Shown: piece after piece, positions 1 to 8,035 of the stretch
Position numbering within the stretch: position 1 is the stretch's first letter
Layout: the number at the start of each line of letters is the position of its first letter
From: JAKAGZ01 sp963772675
Lineage (GTDB): Bacteria > Bacteroidota > Ignavibacteria > Ignavibacteriales > Ignavibacteriaceae
Reading direction: 5' to 3'
DNA: 64,000 nucleotides
Assembly: GCA_963772675.1 (NCBI GenBank)
Contig: CAVYYF010000005.1
Span: 806,001 to 870,000, forward strand
Position numbers and translations under genes: made by a program
Notes under the pieces: generated by a model
What the model was told of the DNA's origin: nothing
Databases searched by the model: none
The model's input: only the letters and a program-made list of their open reading frames with translations

Positions 1-538
1 CAATATAAGAAGTAATAATTTTTCCTTTTTGATCGATTATGAATGTTGTGGGAATAGATTGTATGTTACCATATTTTTGTACTACTTCATTATCGCCATA
101 AACTACTTTATAGTTTATTCCATATTGTTTCATAAATGGTACAACATCACTTTTTGAATCAGTATCGAGTGAAATGCCAATAACAGCAAGATTTTTTTTA
201 TACGTTTTTTGTAATTCAACCAGGTCAGGTATTCCTCTTCTGCAAGGTGGACACCAGGTAGCCCAAAAATCTAGTATAACTACTTTGCCGCGGTAATCTG
301 ATAATTTAGTTTGATTTCCCTGTGTGTCAGTTAAAACAAAATCTGGTGCCAATTCTTTACTTGAACTGCTTGTACTAGTGGATGCAGTAGCGGCATACTG
401 AGTATTAGCATTTGAGTTGTCCTTAGTAGTAGCTTGTTCATCACTTACATTCTTATTCTGACATCCAATTAAAATAAATGAAAAAAACAAGAATGTGGAT
501 AACATCAGTTTTCCCATATTTAAAAATCTGTAATTCAT
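1..538 (-). CDS. TlpA-family thioredoxin-like lipoprotein (C-terminus beyond window)
   Basis: About 179 residues are visible; the C-terminus lies beyond base 1. The protein begins with a lipoprotein signal peptide (lipobox LIGC, Cys26), followed by a Ser/Thr-rich linker and a thioredoxin fold with the redox motif WCPPC (Cys96 and Cys99). The fold also contains a GISLD segment and an IPTTFIID segment carrying the cis-proline, both typical of TlpA/ResA/AlkA-redoxin proteins. It is probably a membrane-anchored periplasmic thiol-disulfide reductase. It is the last visible gene of a minus-strand run that includes the ArsS-like cluster, but a direct link to that pathway is only inference. The start ATG at 538 is preceded by CCGGAGAAAT, a good ribosome binding site. 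Confidence 0.88.
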   Translation of the reverse strand, partial: MNYRFLNMGKLMLSTFLFFSFILIGCQNKNVSDEQATTKDNSNANTQYAATASTSTSSSSKELAPDFVLTDTQGNQTKLSDYRGKVVILDFWATWCPPCRRGIPDLVELQKTYKKNLAVIGISLDTDSKSDVVPFMKQYGINYKVVYGDNEVVQKYGNIQSIPTTFIIDQKGKIITSYI

Positions 539-568
539 TATATTTCTCCGGTTTTTAGTAAGTCGGTT

Positions 569-787
569 TTATTTTAGTCTTTCCTGTGCTACCTTCTGAT
601 CATAATTCGGAGGATAGGGTCCATGGTCCGGGACACTTCTCGTATTATTTATTATGAAAAAGATCAAAAGAATAATGACTATAATTATAGTCCACAAAGT
701 ATTTTTATGCTTCGGATCTATTAGATGCTTCTCCTCCTCTTTTGGTTTCCCATAAGTTCGATCTTTTTGCTTGTTTTTTTGTGCCAT
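569..787 (-). CDS. small single-pass membrane protein
   Basis: This 72-residue protein has a Lys/Glu-rich N-terminus of about 30 residues, one hydrophobic segment (about residues 31-48) and a short Pro-rich tail. I do not recognise a family. It sits between the ArsS-like gene and the TlpA-like lipoprotein on the same strand, so it is probably co-transcribed with them. The charge distribution suggests the N-terminus stays in the cytoplasm. The codons and the gap sizes on both sides look like those of a real gene, but no conserved motif supports it. Confidence 0.6.
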   Translation of the reverse strand: MAQKNKQKDRTYGKPKEEEKHLIDPKHKNTLWTIIIVIILLIFFIINNTRSVPDHGPYPPNYDQKVAQERLK

Positions 788-866
788 AATTAATCCATAA
801 AAAGTGAGATTTAGTTAATAAAAGATAGTATTAATCTGTGAGTAATTAAAACTATTTAGGTTTGGG

Positions 867-1916
867 CTATGCAGTAGCGCCGCCACAGCTGGATCCGGCT
901 CCGGCTGTGCAGCCGTAACAATGTTGTCCAGTTACAATTAGCCTGTTATTAAGTAGCCCTGTCTCAAAATCCTGAATATTTTTTGGGGAGCCATTTGTGA
1001 GAGGTAGTTCAAGCATCTGGTTAAAATCACAGTCGTAAAGCTGTCCATCCCAGCCAACGGATATAGTGTTTCTGCACATTACATTTAATGCTGCAGCAGG
1101 GTTAAACGCAGAAATAAGTTTGTTCATATAATTCATATAATTTCCTGACTCAATCAGGTAGTCAAGGAACCTGCTTATTGGGAGATTTGTGATAGTATAT
1201 AAATTGTTAAAAACCAATCCAAATTTATTCCACAATTCGCGTTTGTAATCTTTTTCCAGTGATTCCTGTTTCGGAGGCAGGAAAGCACCTAATGGATTAT
1301 AAACCAGGTTAAAAATAAGCCCGCTTTCATCTTTACCGTATCCCAATTCATTTAAAATTTTAATTGCCTGGATTGATTTGTCAAAAACTCCATCTCCTCT
1401 TTGTCTGTCGGTATTTGAAGCAGTGTAATAGGGAAGTGAAGAGATGATCTCAATATTGTTGTCAGCCAAAAATTTTGGGAAATCTTCAAATCCGTTTGAA
1501 ACAAGAATTGTAAGATTAGATCGCACAATTATGTGACGATTAAGTCTTTTAATTTCTGAAATAAACCATTTGAAGTCAGGATTCATTTCCGGAGCTCCGC
1601 CTGTAAGATCCACAGTTTGAATGTTTGTTTTTGCCAGTGCATCAATACAGTACTGCATTGTTTCTCTGGTCATAATTTCTTTTCTGTCAGGACCCGCATC
1701 AACGTGACAGTGCTTACAAACCTGGTTACACATTTTTCCAATGTTGATCTGTATTATTTCTAACTCAGTAGCAAATAGTTTGCTTTCCCCGGTTTCTTTA
1801 AACTTTTCTTCAAACCTGGCAAGGCCATCTGTCTGATTAATTATTTTCAGCTGTTCATTAGCAATTGCAAGACTTTCGCCAAAAGCCTTCATGCTTTTAT
1901 GACGCGCTTTTACCAT
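867..1916 (-). CDS. arsS: ArsS-like radical SAM protein (arsenosugar biosynthesis type)
   Basis: Radical SAM enzyme of 349 residues. The cluster-binding CxxxCxxC is at Cys63, Cys67 and Cys70 (CNQVCKHC), followed by a DLTGGAPEMNP segment typical of the ArsS family. The second half matches the DUF3641-type domain seen in these proteins, with Cys-rich ends including YDCDFNQ and a C-terminal CYGCTAGAGSSCGG. In characterised arsenic pathways this family is assigned to forming the arsenic-carbon bond to the sugar. The AhpD-like, DUF2064 and GT2 genes directly upstream support that assignment. No arsM methyltransferase is visible. An internal Met9 is an alternative start. Its family is clear; the substrate in this organism is inferred. 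Confidence 0.85.
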   Translation of the reverse strand: MVKARHKSMKAFGESLAIANEQLKIINQTDGLARFEEKFKETGESKLFATELEIIQINIGKMCNQVCKHCHVDAGPDRKEIMTRETMQYCIDALAKTNIQTVDLTGGAPEMNPDFKWFISEIKRLNRHIIVRSNLTILVSNGFEDFPKFLADNNIEIISSLPYYTASNTDRQRGDGVFDKSIQAIKILNELGYGKDESGLIFNLVYNPLGAFLPPKQESLEKDYKRELWNKFGLVFNNLYTITNLPISRFLDYLIESGNYMNYMNKLISAFNPAAALNVMCRNTISVGWDGQLYDCDFNQMLELPLTNGSPKNIQDFETGLLNNRLIVTGQHCYGCTAGAGSSCGGATA

Positions 1917-1950
1917 AATTTTTTAATTTATTTTTGATAAGTTTAACTAA

Positions 1951-2295
1951 TTACATAGTAAGTTTTTCGTGCACGTTCTTCATTTGTACGCCGTGAACAA
2001 GCGATGCTCCGCCTCTAATTGCACTTGCAACATGAACCGCTTCTGTCATCTGTTCAAGATTTGACCCTTTTTCGAGTGAAGCTTGTGTATATGCATCGAT
2101 ACAATATGGACATTGTACGGCGTGGGCTACTGCGAGTGCTATCAGTGCTTTTTCCCTTTCACTCAATGCTCCTTCTGCAAATACAGCTCCGTACCAATCA
2201 GAAAATTTCTTCCAAAGTTCAGGATTACCCTCCTCCATAGTGCCAAATTTCGGAAGATCCTCAGGCTTATAATATGTTTCCATTTTCCACACCAT
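1951..2295 (-). CDS. AhpD-like protein associated with arsenosugar biosynthesis
   Basis: This is an AhpD/carboxymuconolactone-decarboxylase-fold protein of 114 residues, with the redox pair CPYC at Cys62 and Cys65 and a Gly-rich AIRGGASLVHG helix end. The usual downstream His of the AhpD core (CxxCxxxH) is a Tyr here (CPYCIDAY). It lies 34 bases upstream of the ArsS-like gene in the direction of transcription. AhpD-like proteins are regularly encoded beside ArsS and annotated as arsenosugar-associated peroxidase-like proteins. Their reaction is not well established. Met5 is a possible alternative start. Confidence 0.82.
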   Translation of the reverse strand: MVWKMETYYKPEDLPKFGTMEEGNPELWKKFSDWYGAVFAEGALSEREKALIALAVAHAVQCPYCIDAYTQASLEKGSNLEQMTEAVHVASAIRGGASLVHGVQMKNVHEKLTM

Positions 2296-2308
2296 TTTTT
2301 TAAAGTGA

Positions 2309-2992
2309 TTATTTCATTTCGAGATGAGTTAATAATAATGATCTTACTGCTGCTTTAAGAGAATAATTATTTTCATCGGAATATTTGGAAAGCCATTTCT
2401 TTATATCATTTTCTGTGTCAATATCAATGAATTCAGGTAGTATCGAATAACTTAAATTTAAAGCGTTAACTTTTTCTAAGGTTACACGCAGGACAGAATT
2501 GCTGCTCCACTCAATGCCTGTAAACAGGCTTCTATATAGTTTCTTCATTCCCAGCAGGTAATAACCTCCATCATTACTGGGGCCGATCACTACGTCAGAA
2601 TTGTCAAGAGTCTGCATGGCTTTTCTTATAATATCTGAAGACATATCGGGAATATCTGTGCCAATAATAATAGTTTTAGTTGATCCTCTGTCGATAACTT
2701 TTTTAAATGCGTTGTACATCTTATCACCGAGTTCGTTACCCTCCTGTGGCTCAAACAGAAATTCAGATCCTGCCCATTCTTTTATTTTTTTTCTCTCATC
2801 GTCTCCGTAGAAAAATAAATATGGAAATACGGAGTCTGTTTTTAACAATTCACGGAAAGTATGTTCAGCAAACATTGTATAAAGTTTAACAGCAAATTCA
2901 TTCCCCATAGTTTTTGCAATTCTGGTTTTTACTTTACCTTCAACCGGGTATTTACAAAAAGTGATTACATTGTTTTCATCATTCATATTCAA
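2309..2992 (-). CDS. DUF2064/TIGR04282-type glycosyltransferase-like protein
   Basis: This 227-residue protein shows the family start VITFCKYPVEGKVKTRIA, close to the nucleotide-binding opening of DUF2064 proteins. It also has IIIGTDIPDMSS and VIGPSNDGGYYLLGM, which resemble metal and nucleotide-sugar sites of GT-A-like transferases. DUF2064 proteins are common in arsenosugar-type clusters. Here it ends 13 bases before the AhpD-like gene, which suggests one operon. The function as a sugar or nucleotidyl transferase comes from the family and context, not from experiment. Confidence 0.8.
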   Translation of the reverse strand: MNMNDENNVITFCKYPVEGKVKTRIAKTMGNEFAVKLYTMFAEHTFRELLKTDSVFPYLFFYGDDERKKIKEWAGSEFLFEPQEGNELGDKMYNAFKKVIDRGSTKTIIIGTDIPDMSSDIIRKAMQTLDNSDVVIGPSNDGGYYLLGMKKLYRSLFTGIEWSSNSVLRVTLEKVNALNLSYSILPEFIDIDTENDIKKWLSKYSDENNYSLKAAVRSLLLTHLEMK

Positions 2993-3169
2993 AGGTAATT
3001 ATAATTTGTACATATTATTGTTTTAGCTACAGAGGGAAATATAAGTATTTTTCAAAAACTTTTTGGCGATCAACGATCAATTACAAAATTTAATTTATTC
3101 CCTTAATCAGAATAATGGATAAACGCCCAACTTTCAACATCAAAATCGAAACAGGTTAAGTGGAATAAT

Positions 3170-3856
3170 TCAGTCTCTGAACAATTCTGAAAAAATTGTT
3201 TTTAAAATTATTGTACTTGCCATTATAGTCCCTTTTAGTGTGCCTGTAACTTTTGATTTCCCGATCCTTTTTCTGTAATTGACCGGAATTTCTTTTATTC
3301 TTAATCTCTTTTTCACAGCTTTTATTTGCATTTCAACTGTCCAGCCGTACCATCTGTCTTTCATCCTTAATTTAATGAGATCATCAAATCTGATAGCTCT
3401 GAATGGGCCGAGGTCCGTATATTTTTGTCTCCAGAAAAGTTTTATTAAAAACCCGGCTACTATACTGCCAACTCTCGATTGCAAAGGGAGCGCTCCTTTT
3501 TCTCTTTTCCCAAGGATTCTGCTTCCAACAACAAAATCATATTGTTTACTTATTATAGGTTCAACTAGCAGATTTATCTCCTCCGGGTAATCGCTGAAAT
3601 CACCATCCATAAAAACAATAACATCAATATTCTTATTGCTTAAATATTGAATACCTGTAAGGCAAGCAGCGCCATAACCGTGAAAATCTTCGTTAAGCAC
3701 TGTGGCCCCAGCGTTTCTGGCTGTATCCGCAGTGCTATCAGTTGAATTATTATTAACAACAACTACTTCATTTGCAATGTTTCCGGGGATGGAAGACACA
3801 ACTTTGCCAATTGATTGCTCTTCGTTAAAAGCAGGAATTATTACTCCGATATTCAT
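3170..3856 (-). CDS. glycosyltransferase family 2 protein
   Basis: GT-A fold glycosyltransferase of 228 residues. The N-terminal VIIPAFNEE nucleotide-sugar binding segment is followed by VVNNNSTDST and the metal-binding DGD at residues 84-86. Later segments (GSRILG, DLGPFRAI, VEMQIKAVKKRLRIKEIPV) place it with dolichyl-phosphate or undecaprenyl-phosphate sugar synthase-like GT2 enzymes. No membrane segment is obvious. About 180 bases separate it from the DUF2064 gene, so it may be the first gene of the arsenosugar-like operon or may act separately in polysaccharide synthesis. Confidence 0.8.
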   Translation of the reverse strand: MNIGVIIPAFNEEQSIGKVVSSIPGNIANEVVVVNNNSTDSTADTARNAGATVLNEDFHGYGAACLTGIQYLSNKNIDVIVFMDGDFSDYPEEINLLVEPIISKQYDFVVGSRILGKREKGALPLQSRVGSIVAGFLIKLFWRQKYTDLGPFRAIRFDDLIKLRMKDRWYGWTVEMQIKAVKKRLRIKEIPVNYRKRIGKSKVTGTLKGTIMASTIILKTIFSELFRD

Positions 3857-3880
3857 TTATAATTTTTGTGAATGGGGAAA

Positions 3881-5356
3881 TTATTTTTCTATCGAAAAGA
3901 TGTGACCGCGATAACATTTTAGCTCAATATAAAGCCCTGCATTTTTAATCTCTTCAACTTTGCGAATGTATTTATCACCGGTCAAATGATCGGTTAAAGT
4001 TATTTTCGCTTTATCCGTTTCGGGGTCAAATATTATTCTACATTGCGATGCTGAATCAGAATAATTTATTACAACTATCCACATTTCGGATTCAAGTTTC
4101 CACAAAAAAGCAAACATATCCTCATATGAATTGTTACCTTCAGCGGCCGGATCGATTTCCAGTTTATAAAATTCACCCTCGGTAAATATTCTGCTATTAA
4201 TTATAGGTAAAAGCTTGTTATAGAAATCGACTACTAGTTGTGTCGGTTTTTCGATTGGCTCTCGGCCAAGCTGTACAGGCAGTCTGATCTTCTTTCCCTC
4301 AAACTGCCCATCAAAGTATAACTTCATACCGGGTATTGTACTTATCAAAACAGCTGCAGCCAGTGAGCGCTGTGTGCCTAAGCTGACTATCGCTCTTTGC
4401 TCATCGTGGTTCTCCAAAAATCTTGCAGATTTTTCCTGGTAGGCAATATCTGCATTTAGATGTAATTTAACTTCTGAAATCTCATTTGATATCAGCCTGT
4501 CAGTAAGTTTTTTATCGTAGGTAAAGTCAAAACCGGCTTGTTGAAGATCCCATTCAAGATCCCAATAAGCTTCTGCTAGAAAAATGAAATCTTTTGATTT
4601 TTCCTTTACTCTTTTAATAGCAATATCCCAAAATTCCCTTTCGGGTGATTTATATTCTGATTTATTTAAAACTCCCAACCATGTATTTTTGAAAACATTA
4701 TTAAGTGCAAGCATCGCCATATCGCATCGAACACCGTCACACTTCTCAGAGATATTTAATAATGTTTGAATCATAAATTCTTGCGTTTGCTGGTTGAAGT
4801 AATTCAATTGAACAGTGTCTGTCCAGGCAGGGAAAAACGGATCTCTTCCGTGAGCAAAGATGTCAGGTTTAGTTTCATCAGGTTTAAAAAATGTAGCCGG
4901 ATCACTTTCGAGAGTTTCTGTATCTGCTTTCAGAAAAAGTTCCGGGTTTGATCTTATCAGTTTTGAGGCCGAACTGAAGTGATTCGGAACAAAATCTAAA
5001 ACTAATTTCATCCCTGATTTATTTACCTGGTTTCTCAGAACTTCTAAGTCATCAGATGTTCCTAGTATTGGATTTACTTTGTAAACATCTATAGAAAAAG
5101 GTGAGCCTATAACATCTTCTTTCTTCCAGTCAGGTAATGCTTTATTGTATGCGGAGATCAGGTCTACAGAAAAACAGCTTTTCTCAATAACTTCAGGGGA
5201 CGTTTTCCATATCCCCATCAACCAGATTACGTCTATTCCTTTATCAGCGAGTTTTTTGAAATAGTCATCAGGAATTTGGGAAAGCTTAACACCATCCCCA
5301 AAACGTTTAATCCAAACACGGGTGTTGATTTCAAAAAGTTTGGGATTCTTTAACAT
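3881..5356 (-). CDS. alpha-amylase family (GH13) glycoside hydrolase
   Basis: GH13 enzyme of 491 residues without a signal peptide, so probably cytoplasmic. The conserved regions appear in order: DFVPNH at 121-126 (region I), GVRCDMAML with nucleophile Asp212, FLAEAYWD with acid/base Glu262, and ENHDEQ with Asp318. The catalytic triad is therefore complete. A C-terminal beta-domain follows. It probably acts on intracellular alpha-glucans or malto-oligosaccharides, but hydrolase versus transferase activity cannot be read from these motifs. It stops 24 bases before the GT2 gene on the same strand. Confidence 0.85.
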   Translation of the reverse strand: MLKNPKLFEINTRVWIKRFGDGVKLSQIPDDYFKKLADKGIDVIWLMGIWKTSPEVIEKSCFSVDLISAYNKALPDWKKEDVIGSPFSIDVYKVNPILGTSDDLEVLRNQVNKSGMKLVLDFVPNHFSSASKLIRSNPELFLKADTETLESDPATFFKPDETKPDIFAHGRDPFFPAWTDTVQLNYFNQQTQEFMIQTLLNISEKCDGVRCDMAMLALNNVFKNTWLGVLNKSEYKSPEREFWDIAIKRVKEKSKDFIFLAEAYWDLEWDLQQAGFDFTYDKKLTDRLISNEISEVKLHLNADIAYQEKSARFLENHDEQRAIVSLGTQRSLAAAVLISTIPGMKLYFDGQFEGKKIRLPVQLGREPIEKPTQLVVDFYNKLLPIINSRIFTEGEFYKLEIDPAAEGNNSYEDMFAFLWKLESEMWIVVINYSDSASQCRIIFDPETDKAKITLTDHLTGDKYIRKVEEIKNAGLYIELKCYRGHIFSIEK

Positions 5357-5424
5357 TGTTGATTACCTGATGATAAATAGTGAATAAAATAATATTATAT
5401 GTTAGTAAATATAATTGGAAAAAA

Positions 5425-6474
5425 TCAAAGCCTTGCAATCTTATAATTTTTCAGTGCAAAATAAATTTCCTGAGCGGCTGTTTTTAATACAGAAGCTATA
5501 GGTACAGCAAGCAGCATTCCTATCACACCCATCAACTGACTGCCTGCCAGTATCAATATTATTATCACTATCGGATGCATATCAACGCTTTTTGCAAAAA
5601 CATAGGGTTGAACAAAACCATTATCTATTGCATACACGCCAAGCATAAGAGAAATTATAAACGGAACATGCGAAAGATCGCCGTACTGAATTATAGAAAA
5701 AATAATTGCAGGAACTCCGCCAATTATTGGACCAAAGTAAGGTACAAGGTGTCCGAGTCCTGAAATAACTCCCAAAGGTAGTGCGTTATCGATACCTATA
5801 AAATAATATCCAAGCCCGCAAGATATTCCGACAAATGCCGCATCAAAAATCCATCCGCGAACGAACCTGCCAAGTTGTATGTTGACTTTCTTAAGTATCC
5901 AGTAAGTTACTTCAAAATATTTGTTCGGCATAACATGAATTATTCCTTTTTGAATAACTCTGCTGTCCTTCAATAAAAAGAAGGTTATAAATGGAACGAT
6001 TATAAGAATAGCAACTATGGAAACAATGCTTGTAAAAATCGTTGATAACTGATCAACGGAGTTTAGCATTCCGGTTGAAATAAACTCTTCAATCTTTTTG
6101 GAGAGATCACCTATTTTGAAAAATGGAAGGTAGTAATGTATTTGTTTTTCAAAGCTGATAATCTGATCCTGAATTGAATATACCTGCAAAGCACCTATCA
6201 ACTGATTTAACTGTGTGACAAATTTTGGTATAAAGAAAGAAGTTCCAAGGTACAAAAGAAAAGTTACTACTATAAATACTACAGCAGTTGCAGCTAATCT
6301 TGAGAAGCCTTCTTTTTCAAGTTGCTTTACAAAAGGATCAAAAATGAAAGCAAGTAAAATGGAAACAGCAATAATGACGAATAGAGTTGACAGGAGATAA
6401 ATTAGATACAAAAATAAAATTACTCCAATCAGGAGTAAACTTAAGTAGCCGAAATTTTTAAAACTGCCGTCCAT
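5425..6474 (-). CDS. AI-2E family (PerM-like) membrane protein
   Basis: Polytopic membrane protein of 349 residues. It has two N-terminal hydrophobic segments, an amphipathic region at about 65-140, and a C-terminal bundle of six or so segments containing GHLVPYFGPIIGG and the DNGFVQPYVFA block. These are the signature blocks of the AI-2E/PerM family. Family members include transporters and sodium/proton antiporters, so the substrate is unknown. It is separated from both neighbours by about 70 bases and may be a single transcription unit or part of the minus-strand run. Confidence 0.85.
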   Translation of the reverse strand: MDGSFKNFGYLSLLLIGVILFLYLIYLLSTLFVIIAVSILLAFIFDPFVKQLEKEGFSRLAATAVVFIVVTFLLYLGTSFFIPKFVTQLNQLIGALQVYSIQDQIISFEKQIHYYLPFFKIGDLSKKIEEFISTGMLNSVDQLSTIFTSIVSIVAILIIVPFITFFLLKDSRVIQKGIIHVMPNKYFEVTYWILKKVNIQLGRFVRGWIFDAAFVGISCGLGYYFIGIDNALPLGVISGLGHLVPYFGPIIGGVPAIIFSIIQYGDLSHVPFIISLMLGVYAIDNGFVQPYVFAKSVDMHPIVIIILILAGSQLMGVIGMLLAVPIASVLKTAAQEIYFALKNYKIARL

Positions 6475-6554
6475 ATAATCGATGTGCTAAGCGTATTAAT
6501 AAACTTATAAACTAAAATCTTTATAAAATTACATAAAGAGCGAGTCAAAGAAAA

Positions 6555-6791
6555 CTATTGACTAACAGCTTCCACTCTCCTGATAGCGGGAATTTCTCTC
6601 ATTAGGGCTCTCTCAATTCCAGCACGTAGAGTCATTATAGACATTGGGCAGGAACTGCATGCACCTGTCAGTCTAACTTTGATAATACTATCATCAGAAA
6701 TTTCGATAAGCTCCACGTCGCCACTGTCTGCCTGAAGAAACGGCCTGATTGTTTCAAGTGCTTTTAAAACTTGTTCACTGGTTATATTCAT
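6555..6791 (-). CDS. NifU C-terminal-domain Fe-S carrier
   Basis: This is a stand-alone Nfu domain of 78 residues with the CxxC motif CSSCPMS (Cys45 and Cys48), which in this family binds a [4Fe-4S] cluster at a dimer interface and hands it to target proteins. LQADSGDVELI at the start and the GIERAL helix after the CxxC are standard. It lies 25 bases downstream of mrp, so the two Fe-S carriers are very likely co-transcribed and act together in late cluster delivery. Confidence 0.9.
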   Translation of the reverse strand: MNITSEQVLKALETIRPFLQADSGDVELIEISDDSIIKVRLTGACSSCPMSIMTLRAGIERALMREIPAIRRVEAVSQ

Positions 6792-6816
6792 ATTTCTTTT
6801 TTATAAAAATTTATTT

Positions 6817-7920
6817 TTATTCATCGTCATCGAGTAAAATCTCGACCTTCGATTCAGGATTAGTATTTCTGATCTCAACCTGGTTTGCTAAATTTTTCGA
6901 AATTTCTAAAATCATTTTCTCATATTCTGAACCGGGTATATCATAAACTATTGGAATTCCTTTATCGCCGCCGATACGAATTCGTGGATCTATAGGCATT
7001 CCTCCTAAAAAAGGTACATTAAGTTCTTTTGATAAACTAACACCTCCGCCGGTTCCGAAAATATCATATTGTTTTCCTGTATCGGGCGCAATGAAGTAGC
7101 TCATATTTTCAACAACGCCGAGCACGGGTACGTTCACTCTTGTGAACATTTTTAGAGCTTTTCTTGCATCGATGAGCGAAACTTCCTGTGGAGTAGTAAC
7201 AATTACAGCACCGGTAAGCGGCACAGTTTGAACAAGAGTAAGTTGAATGTCGCCGGTTCCCGGAGGCATATCGAAAATCAGGTAATCGAGTTCGCCCCAC
7301 TCGACATCGGTCATAAATTGTTTTATAGCACCGCTTGCCATTGGTCCGCGCCAGATAACAGGCGCATTGTCATCAACTAGCAAACCAATTGAAATTACTT
7401 TTATACCGTAGTTTTCCAGCGGGATCATTTTCATTGTGCTCTTATCTTGGTAAATTTTAGGCTTTTCTTTTAATCCGAGCATCAACGGAATGCTAGGGCC
7501 GTAAATATCCGCATCGATCAATCCCACCGAAGCGCCTTCTTTTGCAAGAGCAACAGCAAGATTTACCGCTACAGTACTTTTACCTACGCCGCCTTTGCCG
7601 CTTGCAACCGCAATGGTATTTTTAACTCCGGGTAACAGGGCGTCTTTTTTCTGGTCATTATGGGCTGTTACTTTACCCTGTATTTGCAGATTTATCTTAT
7701 CTATAGCCGGTAATTCTTTTTTAAGGATATTCGAAATTTTATTCTTAATATCTTCGGTTATCTGACTTCCCGGAATCGGGATGGTAACTGTCAAATCCAT
7801 TATATTATTATTTATTTTAAACTCATTAATAGAGTTTAATGTCAATAAATTTTTATTAACATTATGGTCGTCAATCTTTTTTAGAATATTCAGAACTTCA
7901 CTTTTCGTCATATCGGGCAT
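6817..7920 (-). CDS. mrp: Mrp/NBP35 family P-loop ATPase (Fe-S cluster carrier)
   Basis: The N-terminal MIP18/DUF59 domain (about the first 85 residues) is followed by a deviant Walker A, GKGGVGKS, then the DADIYGPSIP and DMPPGTGD blocks of Mrp/ApbC proteins. Mrp proteins move Fe-S clusters in the cytoplasm, and the neighbouring NfuA-like gene fits. I chose the ATG at 7920 because AGGAAAT sits just upstream and MPDMTKSEV aligns with the usual family start; the longer frame to 7971 adds 17 residues without support. The usual CxxC pair after ENMSYF is absent (APDTGKQYDIFG), so cluster binding may differ from ApbC. Confidence 0.9.
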   Translation of the reverse strand: MPDMTKSEVLNILKKIDDHNVNKNLLTLNSINEFKINNNIMDLTVTIPIPGSQITEDIKNKISNILKKELPAIDKINLQIQGKVTAHNDQKKDALLPGVKNTIAVASGKGGVGKSTVAVNLAVALAKEGASVGLIDADIYGPSIPLMLGLKEKPKIYQDKSTMKMIPLENYGIKVISIGLLVDDNAPVIWRGPMASGAIKQFMTDVEWGELDYLIFDMPPGTGDIQLTLVQTVPLTGAVIVTTPQEVSLIDARKALKMFTRVNVPVLGVVENMSYFIAPDTGKQYDIFGTGGGVSLSKELNVPFLGGMPIDPRIRIGGDKGIPIVYDIPGSEYEKMILEISKNLANQVEIRNTNPESKVEILLDDDE

Positions 7921-8035
7921 TTGATTTCCTTTATTGTTTCTACTGAAAAATTTCATTTTTAAACTTAACAAAAATAGATTTCAATATGAACGCAATTATT
8001 TGATTTAAGACGGCTTTAGTAATAAAATGGGAATT

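Noticed and set aside
3970..3995. Sequence GTCAAATGATC in the GH13 gene, similar to the operator core
   Set aside because: It lies inside a coding region, lacks the outer arms and matches only the central 11 bases loosely.
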